From contig NZ_CP072389.1 in assembly GCF_018127785.1 (NCBI RefSeq), positions 868,001 through 932,000 of the forward strand: a stretch of DNA of 64,000 bases. The letters are read 5' to 3'. Below are positions 9,049-17,911 of the stretch, in pieces. Source of the stretch: Prevotella scopos JCM 17725 (lineage in GTDB: Bacteria; Bacteroidota; Bacteroidia; Bacteroidales; Bacteroidaceae). How positions within the stretch are numbered: position 1 is the stretch's first letter; every line of letters begins with the position of its first letter. The position numbers were made by a program, and so were the translations under genes. Under the pieces are notes generated by a model. It made no database searches and was not told the origin of the DNA. It saw only the letters and a program-made list of their open reading frames with translations.

Positions 9049-11058
9049 ATGATATCAATAGACGGACTGACGGTGGAATTTGGCGTAAAGCCATTGTTTA
9101 AGGATGTTTCATTCGTCATCAACGAACGAGATAGGATAGCCTTAGTGGGCAAGAACGGAGCAGGAAAGTCAACGATGCTGAAGATTCTCTGTGGGATGCA
9201 GAAGCCAACGAGCGGTTCAGTGTCTGTACCAAATGACACAACGATAGGCTATCTTCCACAGGTAATGAAGCTATCTGACGATACTACCGTGAAGGAAGAG
9301 ACGCGCAAGGCTTTCGCTGACAAAACGAAGATGGAAGAGAAGCTCAAGAAGATGGAGCAAGAGATGGCTGAGCGTACCGATTATGAGAGTGATGGATATG
9401 CTGAGTTAGTAGAACGCTTCACAACGGAACACGAGCGTTATATGATGATGGGAGGTGAAAACTATGAGGCTGAGATAGAACGAACGTTGACTGGTCTTGG
9501 TTTTACTAGAGAAGACTTTGAACGTCCTACACGTGAGTTCTCCGGTGGATGGCGTATGCGTATTGAGTTAGCAAAGATTCTCCTTCGTCGTCCTGATGTG
9601 CTCCTCCTTGATGAGCCGACGAACCACCTTGATATCGAGTCTATACAATGGTTGGAGCAGTTTCTCGCTCAGAGTGCTAAGGCTGTTGTGCTCGTAAGTC
9701 ACGACCGTGCTTTTGTCAATAACGTGACGAATCGTACGTTAGAGATTACTTGCGGACACGTGGAAGATTATCGTGTGAAGTATGATGAGTATCTTGTTCT
9801 TCGGAAAGAACGTCGTGAGCAACAACTTCGTGCCTATGAGAATCAACAGAAAGAGATTGCGGATACTAAGGCTTTCATTGAGCGTTTCCGTTATCAGGCT
9901 ACTAAAGCCGTACAGGTACAGCAGCGCATCCGCCAATTGGAGAAGATTGTGCCTATAGAAGTTGACGAGGTGGATAATTCTGCTATGCGCCTAAAGTTCC
10001 CTCCCTGCTTACGAAGTGGCGATTACCCGATTATTGCAGAGGATTTGGGCAAAACTTATCCAAGTCGCTTGCATAGCGATGGACCTGGTCAGACGGTATT
10101 TGAGGCTGTCAATCTAATCATCAAACGAGGTGAAAAGGTAGCCTTTGTTGGTAAGAATGGTGAGGGAAAATCTACTTTTGTGAAGTGTATCATGGGTGAG
10201 ATACCATTTGATGGTACGCTGAAGATAGGGCATAATGTGCAGATAGGTTATTTTGCACAGAACCAAGCACAACTGTTGGATGAGAATCTGACGATTTATG
10301 ATACCATCGACAGAGTGGCTACAGGCGATATGCGTTTGAGAATCAACGATCTGCTTGGTGCCTTTATGTTTGGCGGAGAGACTTCTGAGAAGTATGTAAA
10401 GGTACTATCTGGTGGTGAGCGTTCACGCCTGGCTATGATTAAACTCTTGCTTGAGCCTGTCAACCTCCTCATCCTCGACGAGCCAACGAACCATCTTGAC
10501 ATCGCTTCAAAAGAAGTGTTGAAAGAAGCAATTAAAGCCTTTGATGGGACGGCTATCATCGTGAGCCACGACCGTGAGTTCTTAGATGGATTGGTCAGCA
10601 AGGTGTATGAGTTCGGAGGCGGTAAGGTGAGAGAGCATCTGGGCGGTATCTACGACTGGCTCAAAAGCCCCCTCCAGCTCCCCCGAAAGGGGGAGAGTGC
10701 AGAGAATCTCTCGCTGAGTGGTGGGGATAATGGTAAGTTTTCATCAAATAATAGCAAAGATGCAACTCTCCCCCTTTCGGGGGAGTCGGAGGGGGCTTCT
10801 TCTTTATCTTACGCTGAACGCAAAGAACAACAGAAGAAAATTCGTAAGGCACAACGTGCTGTTGATGAGTCTGAAGCAAAAATAGCGAAGTTGGAAGCAC
10901 GTAAGAGTGAACTCGATGAACTCCTCATGGCTCCTGAGAATGCCTCGAATATGGAACTCGTAACAGAATATACCAACCTACAACGTGAACTTGATGAGGA
11001 GAACGATAGATGGATGGTACTATCGGAAGAGCTGGAGACTTTGAACTTGGAACTTTGA
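9049..11058 (+). CDS. ABC-F family ATPase with in-frame repeat insertion
   Basis: Soluble duplicated ABC protein of the ABC-F group (ribosome-associated translation factors; Uup/YdiF/EttA relatives), with no membrane segment. Domain 1: GKNGAGKST (34-42), signature FSGGWRMR (about 164), Walker B LLLDEPTNHLD. Domain 2: GKNGEGKST (about 368), LSGGERSR (about 453), LLILDEPTNHLD. A charged interdomain linker lies at about 240-300. Residues about 540-584 are encoded by a GC-rich repeat element inserted between domain 2 and the C-terminal coiled coil (AERKEQQKKIRKAQRAVDES), so the Uup-like tail is displaced but still in frame. The last codons and the TGA fall in a TTTGAAC repeat tract. A resistance role is not indicated by sequence alone. 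Confidence 0.93.
   Translation: MISIDGLTVEFGVKPLFKDVSFVINERDRIALVGKNGAGKSTMLKILCGMQKPTSGSVSVPNDTTIGYLPQVMKLSDDTTVKEETRKAFADKTKMEEKLKKMEQEMAERTDYESDGYAELVERFTTEHERYMMMGGENYEAEIERTLTGLGFTREDFERPTREFSGGWRMRIELAKILLRRPDVLLLDEPTNHLDIESIQWLEQFLAQSAKAVVLVSHDRAFVNNVTNRTLEITCGHVEDYRVKYDEYLVLRKERREQQLRAYENQQKEIADTKAFIERFRYQATKAVQVQQRIRQLEKIVPIEVDEVDNSAMRLKFPPCLRSGDYPIIAEDLGKTYPSRLHSDGPGQTVFEAVNLIIKRGEKVAFVGKNGEGKSTFVKCIMGEIPFDGTLKIGHNVQIGYFAQNQAQLLDENLTIYDTIDRVATGDMRLRINDLLGAFMFGGETSEKYVKVLSGGERSRLAMIKLLLEPVNLLILDEPTNHLDIASKEVLKEAIKAFDGTAIIVSHDREFLDGLVSKVYEFGGGKVREHLGGIYDWLKSPLQLPRKGESAENLSLSGGDNGKFSSNNSKDATLPLSGESEGASSLSYAERKEQQKKIRKAQRAVDESEAKIAKLEARKSELDELLMAPENASNMELVTEYTNLQRELDEENDRWMVLSEELETLNLEL
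10667..10800. repeat. Complete GC-rich double-hairpin element inside the ABC-F gene
   Basis: Left arm: GCCCCCTCCAGCTCCCCCGA then AAGGGGGAGAG. Right arm: CTCTCCCCCTTTCGGGGGAG then TCGGAGGGGGC. The arms are inverted copies separated by about 75 bp that contain CTGAGTGGTGGGGATA (similar to the tex copy) and AATAATAGCAAA (shared with the 5' end of tex). Best-preserved full-length copy in the window. Confidence 0.85.
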
Positions 11059-11130
11059 TTTTTGGAAGTTTGAACTTTGAAGTTTGAAGTTTGACTTTTG
11101 AAGTTTGACTTTTGAAGTCTAGACTTTGAG
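11040..11130. repeat. TTTGAAC/TTTGAAG tandem tract overlapping the ABC-F stop codon
   Basis: Irregular direct repeats of ACTTTGAA and AGTTTGAA units beginning in the last codons of the ABC-F gene and running about 70 bp beyond its TGA. The unit alternates with its own complement, so the tract can pair with itself. Similar tracts lie at 37548-37620 and 8807-8844. Confidence 0.7.
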
Positions 11131-11224
11131 CGCTAACGTTTTTACTGTCTTACTCTTTTACTTTTTTATCGCAGTTCTCATAATTATTAATTTTGGATTT
11201 TGAATTATCTAAAACATATTTACT

Positions 11225-13258
11225 ATGCGTATCAAAACACTTTTACCAATGATGCTCTTAGCATCTGCCCCGATTACTGGCATGGCGCAAGGCCAAGCAG
11301 GTATCAAGGCTGAAAACCTAGACAAGTCGGTACGTCCGGCTGACGACTTCTTTACATTTGCTACTGGTGGATGGCAGAAACTAAATCCGCTACCAGGTGC
11401 TTTCTCGCGTTTTGGTTCTTTCGACCAACTACAGGAGAACAATAACAAACGTATCAACACCATCCTTACTGATTTGCTTAAGAAGCCTGGTAAAGAAGGG
11501 TCAGTTGAGAGAAAGCTGAGCGACTTCTATAAGCTCGCCATGGACTCTGTGCGTCGTAACAAAGAGGGAATTAGTCCGGTTAAACCTTTACTCAGCGAGA
11601 TGGAAGACGCAAAGACACTCTCAGACCTTCGTGCACTTCAGCTAAAGTATGCTAGCTTTGGTTATGGCGTGCCAATGGAATACAGCTTCGAGGCTGACGA
11701 GAAGAATGCCAAGATGAATATCCTCCTTATCTATCAGGGTGGGTTGAGTCTTGGACAGAAGGAATACTATCTGGACAATGATAAGGCAACGACTGACATT
11801 CGTAATGCTTATCGCCAGTTTATTGCAAACATGTTCCGTCTCTATGGCTTCTCTGATACACAAGCCAAGGCTAAGAGTGATGCCATTATGCGTTACGAAA
11901 CAATGTTAGCCTTGATATCTAAAAGTCGTACCGAGATGCGCGATGTAGAGGCTAACTACAACAAGATGACACTCAATGAGTTTAAGGAGAAGTATCCAAA
12001 CATTCCTCTTGAACAATTGATGAATGCTGAAGGTGTTAATAGCAAGGATATTCAGACGATGGTAGTAGGTCAACCATCTTTCCTTGCTGGTGTTGACAAG
12101 TTGGCTTCAACAGAGAGTGCTGACGAACTTCGTGCTCGTATGGAGTGGAGTGCTATCTTGGCTTCAGCTAATTATCTGAGCGATGATGTTCGTGCAGAAT
12201 ACTTCAACTTCTTCAGTAAGACGATGCGTGGTACCAAGGAGGATTACCCTCGTTGGAAGCGTGCCACACAACAGGTAGAGAAGCAGATGGGTGAGGCTTT
12301 GGGTCGTATCTATTGTGAGCGTTACTTCCCTGCGTCAAGTAAGAAGCGTATGGAAGAACTGATAAAGAACCTCGAAGTGAGTCTTGCTGAACGTATCAAA
12401 GCACAGGACTGGATGAGCGAGGCTACAAAGAAGGCAGCACTTGAGAAGCTCTCAACCTTCTATGTTAAGGTGGGCTATCCTAATAAGTGGAAGGACTTAG
12501 GTGAACTTAAGATTGATCCATCAAAGTCATATTATGAGAATGTGCAGAACTGCCATAAGTTCTGGGCAAAGGATGCTATTGAGGAGAAGGCTGGTAAGCC
12601 TGTCGATAAGGACAAGTGGCTGATGACACCACAGACGGTAAATGCTTATTATAACCCTACGACAAACGAAATCTGCTTCCCAGCAGGTATCCTGCAGTAT
12701 CCTTTCTTTGACCCTAAGGCTGATGACGCTTTTAACTATGGTGCTATTGGTGTGGTTATCGGTCATGAGATGACACACGGATTTGATGACCAAGGTCGTC
12801 ACTATGACAAGGATGGTAATATGACAGACTGGTGGACAGAAGAAGATGGTAAGAACTTTGAGGCACGTACGGGTAAGTATGCCGACTTCTTCAGTGCTAT
12901 TAAGGTGTTACCTGACCTCAATGCAAATGGTAAGCTCACCTTGGGTGAGAACCTCGCTGACCATGGTGGTCTTGAGGTTGCCTTCAATGCTTTCATGAAG
13001 ACACCAGAGGCTAAGAAGGGTAAGACAATCATGGGCTTCACACCTGAACAGCGTTTCTTCATCGCTTATGCTGGTGTATGGGCAAACAACATCACTGAAG
13101 CTGAGATTCGCAGTCGTGTAAAGAGTGACCCTCACTCTCTTGGCGAATGGCGCGTGAATGGTGCTTTACCACATATCAACGCATGGTATAAAGCGTTTGG
13201 TGTGAAGGAAGGTGATAAGCTGTTCATCCCAGAAGCTCAGCGGTTGAAGCTTTGGTAG
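11225..13258 (+). CDS. pepO: Exported M13-family zinc endopeptidase (PepO/neprilysin-like)
   Basis: Zinc endopeptidase acting on oligopeptides, exported by a signal peptide (MRIKTLLPMMLLASAPITGM, then AQ). 677 residues, typical. The N-terminal cap domain starts VRPADDFFTFATGGWQ. Catalytic motifs are VIGHEMTHGFDDQG (HExxH near 514) and GENLADHGGL (third zinc ligand Glu near 574); NAYYNP and CFPAGILQYPFF are also typical. The C-terminus ends in a short variant of the family's CxxW motif (AQRLKLW, without the Cys). Monocistronic, followed by a strong terminator at 13378. Same likely pathway as the M3 peptidase. Confidence 0.94.
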   Translation: MRIKTLLPMMLLASAPITGMAQGQAGIKAENLDKSVRPADDFFTFATGGWQKLNPLPGAFSRFGSFDQLQENNNKRINTILTDLLKKPGKEGSVERKLSDFYKLAMDSVRRNKEGISPVKPLLSEMEDAKTLSDLRALQLKYASFGYGVPMEYSFEADEKNAKMNILLIYQGGLSLGQKEYYLDNDKATTDIRNAYRQFIANMFRLYGFSDTQAKAKSDAIMRYETMLALISKSRTEMRDVEANYNKMTLNEFKEKYPNIPLEQLMNAEGVNSKDIQTMVVGQPSFLAGVDKLASTESADELRARMEWSAILASANYLSDDVRAEYFNFFSKTMRGTKEDYPRWKRATQQVEKQMGEALGRIYCERYFPASSKKRMEELIKNLEVSLAERIKAQDWMSEATKKAALEKLSTFYVKVGYPNKWKDLGELKIDPSKSYYENVQNCHKFWAKDAIEEKAGKPVDKDKWLMTPQTVNAYYNPTTNEICFPAGILQYPFFDPKADDAFNYGAIGVVIGHEMTHGFDDQGRHYDKDGNMTDWWTEEDGKNFEARTGKYADFFSAIKVLPDLNANGKLTLGENLADHGGLEVAFNAFMKTPEAKKGKTIMGFTPEQRFFIAYAGVWANNITEAEIRSRVKSDPHSLGEWRVNGALPHINAWYKAFGVKEGDKLFIPEAQRLKLW

Positions 13259-13377
13259 GTGATGGATGTTGGGTATTGATGGCTTGATGGTTAATTTACT
13301 TTCAGCCTTTTATACCTATCATTCCTATTACTCCTATCATTTGGTATTAGCCACACCGATAAATCTATAAAATAAAG

Positions 13378-13440
13378 GACTCACTCTAGGCAATCTATCA
13401 GATATTTTTCTGATAACAAAGCCTAGGGTGAGTCTTTTTT
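13378..13440 (+). terminator. Strong rho-independent terminator after the M13 peptidase gene
   Basis: GACTCACTCTAGGC (13378-13391) pairs with GCCTAGGGTGAGTC (13421-13434), followed by TTTTTTGTTGTTT. The loop holds a second small hairpin (ATCAGATA/TTTCTGAT). The remaining bases of 13259-13597 carry the metA promoter and no other gene. Confidence 0.9.
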
Positions 13441-13494
13441 GTTGTTTCACTGAGTAGTATATTATTCTTAGCAATACTTTTGTGCAAGTAAGAC

Positions 13495-13525
13495 TTGTAA
13501 AATCTGTGATTAATTACTATCTTTG
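13495..13525 (+). promoter_or_regulatory. Promoter for metA
   Basis: TTG (13495-13497), 20-nt spacer, TATCTTTG (13518-13525): a full match to the Bacteroidota consensus. It lies about 70 bp before the metA ATG. I saw no SAM riboswitch in the leader. Confidence 0.7.
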
Positions 13526-13597
13526 TAGCTTATTTAAATTAGAGAAAATAGAGGGACTGTATGCTTATGCTCCCACAAAAGATAAAGGAAACAGGAT

Positions 13598-14482
13598 ATG
13601 CCATTAAGATTACCTGACGGACTTCCCGCAATTGATATATTGAAGCGTGAGAATATCGACATCGAAGAAATGCTTGTAAAGAAAGATGACAAGCGACCCA
13701 TTCGTATTGTCATTCTCAATCTTATGCCGTTCAAGGCAACGACTGAGACGGATTTCATACGCCTTCTGTCTCATAGTCCACTTCCCATGGACATTAGCTT
13801 TCTGAAATTGAAAAGTCATACATCAAAGCATACACCACAGGAGCACATGGACCGTTTCTATCATACACTTGAGGAAGTAAACAAGGAGCAAGTTGATGGA
13901 CTTATCGTCACTGGTGCACCCGTTGAAGATATCCCTTTCGAAGAGGTGGACTATTGGCGAGAACTACAAGAGATATTCAATTGGGCGCATGAGAATGTGC
14001 GTTCAACGCTCTACATCTGTTGGGCGGCACAGGCTGGACTCTATCATTTCTATGGCATCCCGAAATATCCATTACCAAAGAAGATGTTTGGTATCTTCCC
14101 AACAACCCCACTAAAGCTAAATCTACCTCTCTTCCGTGGTTTTGATGATGTCTTCCGTATGCCACAGAGTTGTCATACGGAGGTAAGACGCGAGGATATC
14201 GACCGCATTGACGACCTCGAGGTCATTGCTGAGTCTGCAGAGAGTGGCGTGTCAATCATCAGATCACGAAGTAGGCAAGACTTCTTTATCACGGGCCACA
14301 TGGAGTATGCTCCCAACACCCTTGACACAGAGTATCGTCGTGACCTTGGCAAGCGTGATGACGTTGAACTCCCAAAGTATTATTATCGTGAAGACAATCC
14401 TGAGAATGGCCCGCTAGTCACCTGGCGTGCCCATGCCAACCTGCTATTCACGAATTGGGTGATGGGTATTAATGAAATGTAA
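13598..14482 (+). CDS. metA: Homoserine O-acyltransferase (MetA family, probably acetyl-CoA-using)
   Basis: First committed step of methionine synthesis: acylation of homoserine. 294 residues, cytoplasmic. Visible motifs: NLMPFKATTETDFIRLL, IVTGAPVEDIPFEEVDYW, catalytic Cys141 in YICWAAQAGLYHFYG, RGFDD, and the His/Glu pair in ITGHMEY. Position 110 (GAPVED) is Glu; in the published MetA comparison the equivalent residue 111 is Glu in acetyl-CoA-dependent enzymes and Gly in the E. coli succinyltransferase, so acetylation is predicted. It has its own promoter and lies about 80 bp before the U32 gene, with a 7-bp repeat tract between. Confidence 0.94.
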   Translation: MPLRLPDGLPAIDILKRENIDIEEMLVKKDDKRPIRIVILNLMPFKATTETDFIRLLSHSPLPMDISFLKLKSHTSKHTPQEHMDRFYHTLEEVNKEQVDGLIVTGAPVEDIPFEEVDYWRELQEIFNWAHENVRSTLYICWAAQAGLYHFYGIPKYPLPKKMFGIFPTTPLKLNLPLFRGFDDVFRMPQSCHTEVRREDIDRIDDLEVIAESAESGVSIIRSRSRQDFFITGHMEYAPNTLDTEYRRDLGKRDDVELPKYYYREDNPENGPLVTWRAHANLLFTNWVMGINEM

Positions 14483-14499
14483 GTCGTACTTAATACTAT

Positions 14500-14606
14500 T
14501 TCCCAACAACCAACAATAGTAACCATCAACAACCAACACCCAACAACCAACACCCAACAATATGTATTCATCAACACCCAACACCCAACACCCAACACCC
14601 AACAAT
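14500..14606. repeat. 7-bp tandem repeat (CAACACC) spanning the start of the U32 gene
   Basis: Four perfect CAACACC units (14572-14599) plus a partial fifth lie immediately after the ATG at 14562. Before the ATG, CAACAAC and CAACACC units alternate with the same 7-bp period. The unit length is not a multiple of three, so gain or loss of one unit after the ATG shifts the frame. Confidence 0.85.
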
Positions 14607-16694
14607 ATCGAGCTTCTCGCCCCAGCCAAGAACCTAGAGTGTGGCATAGCTGCAATTGACCATGGTGCTGACGCTGTTTACATCGGTGCTTCACGCTTTG
14701 GCGCTCGTCAGTCAGCAAGCAATAGTATGGAGGATATTGGTAAGTTGTGCGAATATGCTCATCGCTATGGTGCAACGGTCCACGTGACAATCAATACGAT
14801 TATCTATAACGACGAGTTTGAGGAAACACTTGCTTTGGTACGCAAACTGGTGAAGGTGGGTGTAGATGCTTTCCTCCTGCAAGACATGGGATTGATGAGT
14901 AAGGTGAGGGAGATGGTCCCCGACACGGTAGCCCTCCACGCCAGCACGCAGTGTGACACACGTACGTGGGAGAAAGCACAGTGGCTGAGCCTGCAGGGTT
15001 TTGACCGCGTTGTACTGGCTCGCGAACTATCTGCTGAAGAGATTAAGGATATTCACAGGAAGTTACCTGACCTTGAGTTAGAGGCTTTCGTGCATGGAGC
15101 GTTATGTGTGAGTTATAGCGGTGTCTGCTATGTCTCACAATATAGTTTCGGTCGTTCTGCCAATCGTGGAGCCTGTGCACAGTTTTGTCGATTAGCATTC
15201 GACTTAAAAGACGCAGATGGGAAAACTATCGAACATCAGCGTCATCTTCTCTCATTGAAGGATATGAGTCAAATAGATAATCTTGAGACGCTGATGCGTT
15301 CTGGCGCTTGTGCCTTTAAGATTGAAGGACGACTGAAAGACATCAACTATGTGAAGAATGTTGTTTCAGCATATAGTAAGCGTATTGATGAGATTATCCG
15401 CAAGAACCCTGGCGAGTTCCGTCGTACCTCATTAGGACGTGTCCGCTATTCGTTTACACCTGATTTGAAGAAGACTTTCAATCGTGGATATACTAATTAT
15501 TTTCTCAAAGGAAGACAAGCCGACATCTTCTCACCCGATACGCCAAAGGCTCTCGGTGAGTTTGTGGGTCGCATAAAGGAGATCAGACGTGATAGTTTTA
15601 ACGTGTCCAGCACAGCAAACTTTGCCAATGGTGACGGACTATGTTTCCTTTCACGTGATCCAGAAAGTCAGTCTGCACGCTTGGAGGGTTTCCGTGTGAA
15701 TCGTGCTGTTGGTAATCGTCTATACCCTTTCAAGATGCCTCGAGGCTTAAAGGCTGGTATGAGCCTATACCGCAACCAGGATCAAGCATTCGACAAGGAG
15801 TTGAGTGGAAAGACCGCTGAACGTAAGATTCAGATAAAGATGTGGTTTGGAGCTAACCCTGAGACCTCCCCCACCCTCTCCGAAGGAGGGGAAGATCATG
15901 GGCTGATATGGGCAAGAGCTGAGGTGATTGGGGCTAAACTTATATCATACGAACAAACATCTGACCAGCATCCTGTTTCAAATTCAACTTCTCACGAAAC
16001 GACCTCCAACGAGCATCCCGTTAGATGCTCCTCTTCTTTGGAGGGACTGGGGGAGATAGCCCTTACCCTCCAACTTGCACAGAAACCACAACATGATAAT
16101 ATCATTCGTCAGCTGACAAAACTGGGTAATACCGTTTATGAGTGTGCAGATGTTGAGATTGTTGATGGGGCGGATAAATACTTCATTCCAAGTAGCATTT
16201 TGGCAGAACTTCGTCGTTTGGTGATAGAAAATCTTGACAAAGAAGTAATGAGTATGCAGCGTATGACCATTCATAGAAAGTCGAAAAAGAATTCCTCAGA
16301 ACCTAAGCTGCAATTCTCCATGGTAAATCCATCTCAGTACCAGCAATTACCTTATCTTTATAATATCTCTAATGATGCAGCCCGCAAGTTCTATGAACAG
16401 CAAGGACTAACCAAGGCCGCCCCCGCCTTTGAGATTCAATATCCTAATGGTGTTGCCAATGGTGCGGATGCAACATCTAAGTCATTCTCAATTAAGGGGG
16501 ACAAAGAAGCTGTTTCTCACCTATTGATGCAGTGCCGTCATTGCATTCGTTATTCACTCGGATACTGTGTCAAGCGTGGTGGGAAAAAGCCTACTTGGCG
16601 TGAACCTCTCTTCCTCGAGCTACCTGACAAACGTCGTTTTCGTTTAGAATTCGATTGTAAGAATTGTCAGATGAACGTGTGTAATGTTACTTAA
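14562..16694 (+). CDS. U32 family protein (RlhA/YdcP-like) with repeat-encoded N-terminus and insertion
   Basis: U32 proteins of the YdcP/RlhA branch hydroxylate RNA (RlhA: 23S rRNA C2501); older annotations call them collagenase-like peptidases. 710 residues, longer than usual. The conserved core starts IELLAPAKNLECGIAAIDHG. The U32 signature is EAFVHGALCVSYSGVCYVSQ (about 173), then SANRGACAQFCR. C-terminal cysteines CRHCIRYSLGYC and CKNCQMNVC may bind a cluster or zinc. Residues 4-14 come from the 7-bp tract, and about 435-500 from a degenerate GC-rich repeat. No alternative start exists between the tract and the core, so the ATG at 14562 is the only sensible one. Confidence 0.9.
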   Translation: MYSSTPNTQHPTPNNIELLAPAKNLECGIAAIDHGADAVYIGASRFGARQSASNSMEDIGKLCEYAHRYGATVHVTINTIIYNDEFEETLALVRKLVKVGVDAFLLQDMGLMSKVREMVPDTVALHASTQCDTRTWEKAQWLSLQGFDRVVLARELSAEEIKDIHRKLPDLELEAFVHGALCVSYSGVCYVSQYSFGRSANRGACAQFCRLAFDLKDADGKTIEHQRHLLSLKDMSQIDNLETLMRSGACAFKIEGRLKDINYVKNVVSAYSKRIDEIIRKNPGEFRRTSLGRVRYSFTPDLKKTFNRGYTNYFLKGRQADIFSPDTPKALGEFVGRIKEIRRDSFNVSSTANFANGDGLCFLSRDPESQSARLEGFRVNRAVGNRLYPFKMPRGLKAGMSLYRNQDQAFDKELSGKTAERKIQIKMWFGANPETSPTLSEGGEDHGLIWARAEVIGAKLISYEQTSDQHPVSNSTSHETTSNEHPVRCSSSLEGLGEIALTLQLAQKPQHDNIIRQLTKLGNTVYECADVEIVDGADKYFIPSSILAELRRLVIENLDKEVMSMQRMTIHRKSKKNSSEPKLQFSMVNPSQYQQLPYLYNISNDAARKFYEQQGLTKAAPAFEIQYPNGVANGADATSKSFSIKGDKEAVSHLLMQCRHCIRYSLGYCVKRGGKKPTWREPLFLELPDKRRFRLEFDCKNCQMNVCNVT
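15864..16062. repeat. Diverged GC-rich double-arm element inside the U32 gene
   Basis: Left arm: ACCTCCCCCACCCTCTCCGA then AGGAGGGG. Right arm: GCTCCTCTTCTTTGGAGGGA then CTGGGGGAG. They are inverted and about 130 bp apart. The sequence between is low in conserved residues and includes an approximate duplication (ACCAGCATCCTGTT / AACGAGCATCCCGTT). Confidence 0.65.
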
Positions 16695-16720
16695 ATGAAT
16701 ACATAATCTATAGCTTTATC

Positions 16721-17890
16721 ATGATGCTCATAAATCCACAAGCTCTGCAACAACAAGAAATTGCCAAAGCCTCAATAACAAAGAAGTCAGGCGACTACTT
16801 TACACAACGAAGTAGCATTGTTGGCGGACTTCTCCTCCTACTGCTTAGTTTCTTGCTTACTGGCTGTTATCATAAGAAGACACCTTCCTCTTTCAGTCTT
16901 GCTGATAGTATTCAGGAAGCGCAAATCACTCGTCGTTTAGAGTCTGGCGATGACTCTATCATGAAGCAAGATGATAAAAATAAGATTGAGTGGAGCGATT
17001 CACGAAGTAAAGTAGATTCGTTGGCTTTCCGTGTAAAACATCATTATTCACAAGGCTTTAATTTCATCGTTACGGCTGATTCACTGATGCTTCTCCGTCA
17101 ACAACCAGAAGAGGCTGTAAACAAGATGAAGACTGACTCCTTTGCAGTGAAGGAAGGAAAAGAAGTTGCCGTGGCTGACATCAGAATCCTTCCGAATGAT
17201 AAACAGGATTCAGTATGGGTACAAATAGCGACAGAAGACTTTGCCTTTGGCTGGATTCACGAATCTCGTCTGTTGAAACAGGTTGATCCTGCTGATCCTA
17301 TCTCTGAATTTATTTCTACCTTCTCAAACATTCACCTGCTCATCTTCCTAATCGTCATTTCAATCATGGGCGTAGGATATTTGGCACGCAAGATATTGAA
17401 GAAGAATGCGCATATCGTACATTTCAACGATATAAGTTCCATCTATCCCACTCTCTTAGCAGTCGTTGTAGCCCTCTCTGCTGCTTTCTATGCGTCTATA
17501 CAACTCTTTGCACCAGAGACTTGGCGAGAGTTCTACTTCCATCCGTCACTCAACCCCTTCTCTCAACCCCTATTGCTCAATATCTTCTTAGTACTTGTAT
17601 GGGCGATGCTCATCATCGCCATTGCTACGATTGACGACGTAAGAAGACTCTTAAAGTCGGGTGAAACCCTACTCTACCTTAGTGGTCTTGGTGCGGTATG
17701 TGCAGTGAATTATATCGTTTTCTCGGTGCTCACCTTATATTATATAGGTTATCCACTTCTCATCGCTTATATCTATTATGCCTTCCGAGTCTATCTGCGT
17801 AAGACCAGCGAGACCTACTATTGCGGTAATTGTGGTATGCGCCTACACCGAAAAGGAAGATGCCCACATTGTGGAGCAGTCAACGAATAG
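16721..17890 (+). CDS. Membrane protein with lipoprotein-like N-terminus and C-terminal zinc ribbon
   Basis: Not a named family I recognise. 389 residues. A hydrophobic N-terminal segment ends in LLTGC, a plausible lipobox near residue 49, although the ATG chosen leaves an unusually long leader. A periplasmic part (about 50-195) has an SH3-like end (DSVWVQIATEDFAFGWIHES). Four or five membrane helices follow (about 205-370), and the last 25 residues form a zinc ribbon (CGNCGMRL...CPHCG). The gene is 26 bp after the U32 gene and probably co-transcribed. A sensor or envelope scaffold role is conceivable but not shown. Confidence 0.75.
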   Translation: MMLINPQALQQQEIAKASITKKSGDYFTQRSSIVGGLLLLLLSFLLTGCYHKKTPSSFSLADSIQEAQITRRLESGDDSIMKQDDKNKIEWSDSRSKVDSLAFRVKHHYSQGFNFIVTADSLMLLRQQPEEAVNKMKTDSFAVKEGKEVAVADIRILPNDKQDSVWVQIATEDFAFGWIHESRLLKQVDPADPISEFISTFSNIHLLIFLIVISIMGVGYLARKILKKNAHIVHFNDISSIYPTLLAVVVALSAAFYASIQLFAPETWREFYFHPSLNPFSQPLLLNIFLVLVWAMLIIAIATIDDVRRLLKSGETLLYLSGLGAVCAVNYIVFSVLTLYYIGYPLLIAYIYYAFRVYLRKTSETYYCGNCGMRLHRKGRCPHCGAVNE

Positions 17891-17911
17891 AACAGAACTT
17901 GGAAGTTTGAA

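Noticed and set aside
13441..13597. SAM riboswitch upstream of metA
   Set aside because: The leader after the predicted start is only about 65 nt and shows no multi-stem structure.
14383..14790. Minus-strand frame rich in Cys, Trp, Val and Gly over the metA/U32 junction
   Set aside because: It is the complement of the 7-bp CAACACC tract; the composition comes from the repeat.
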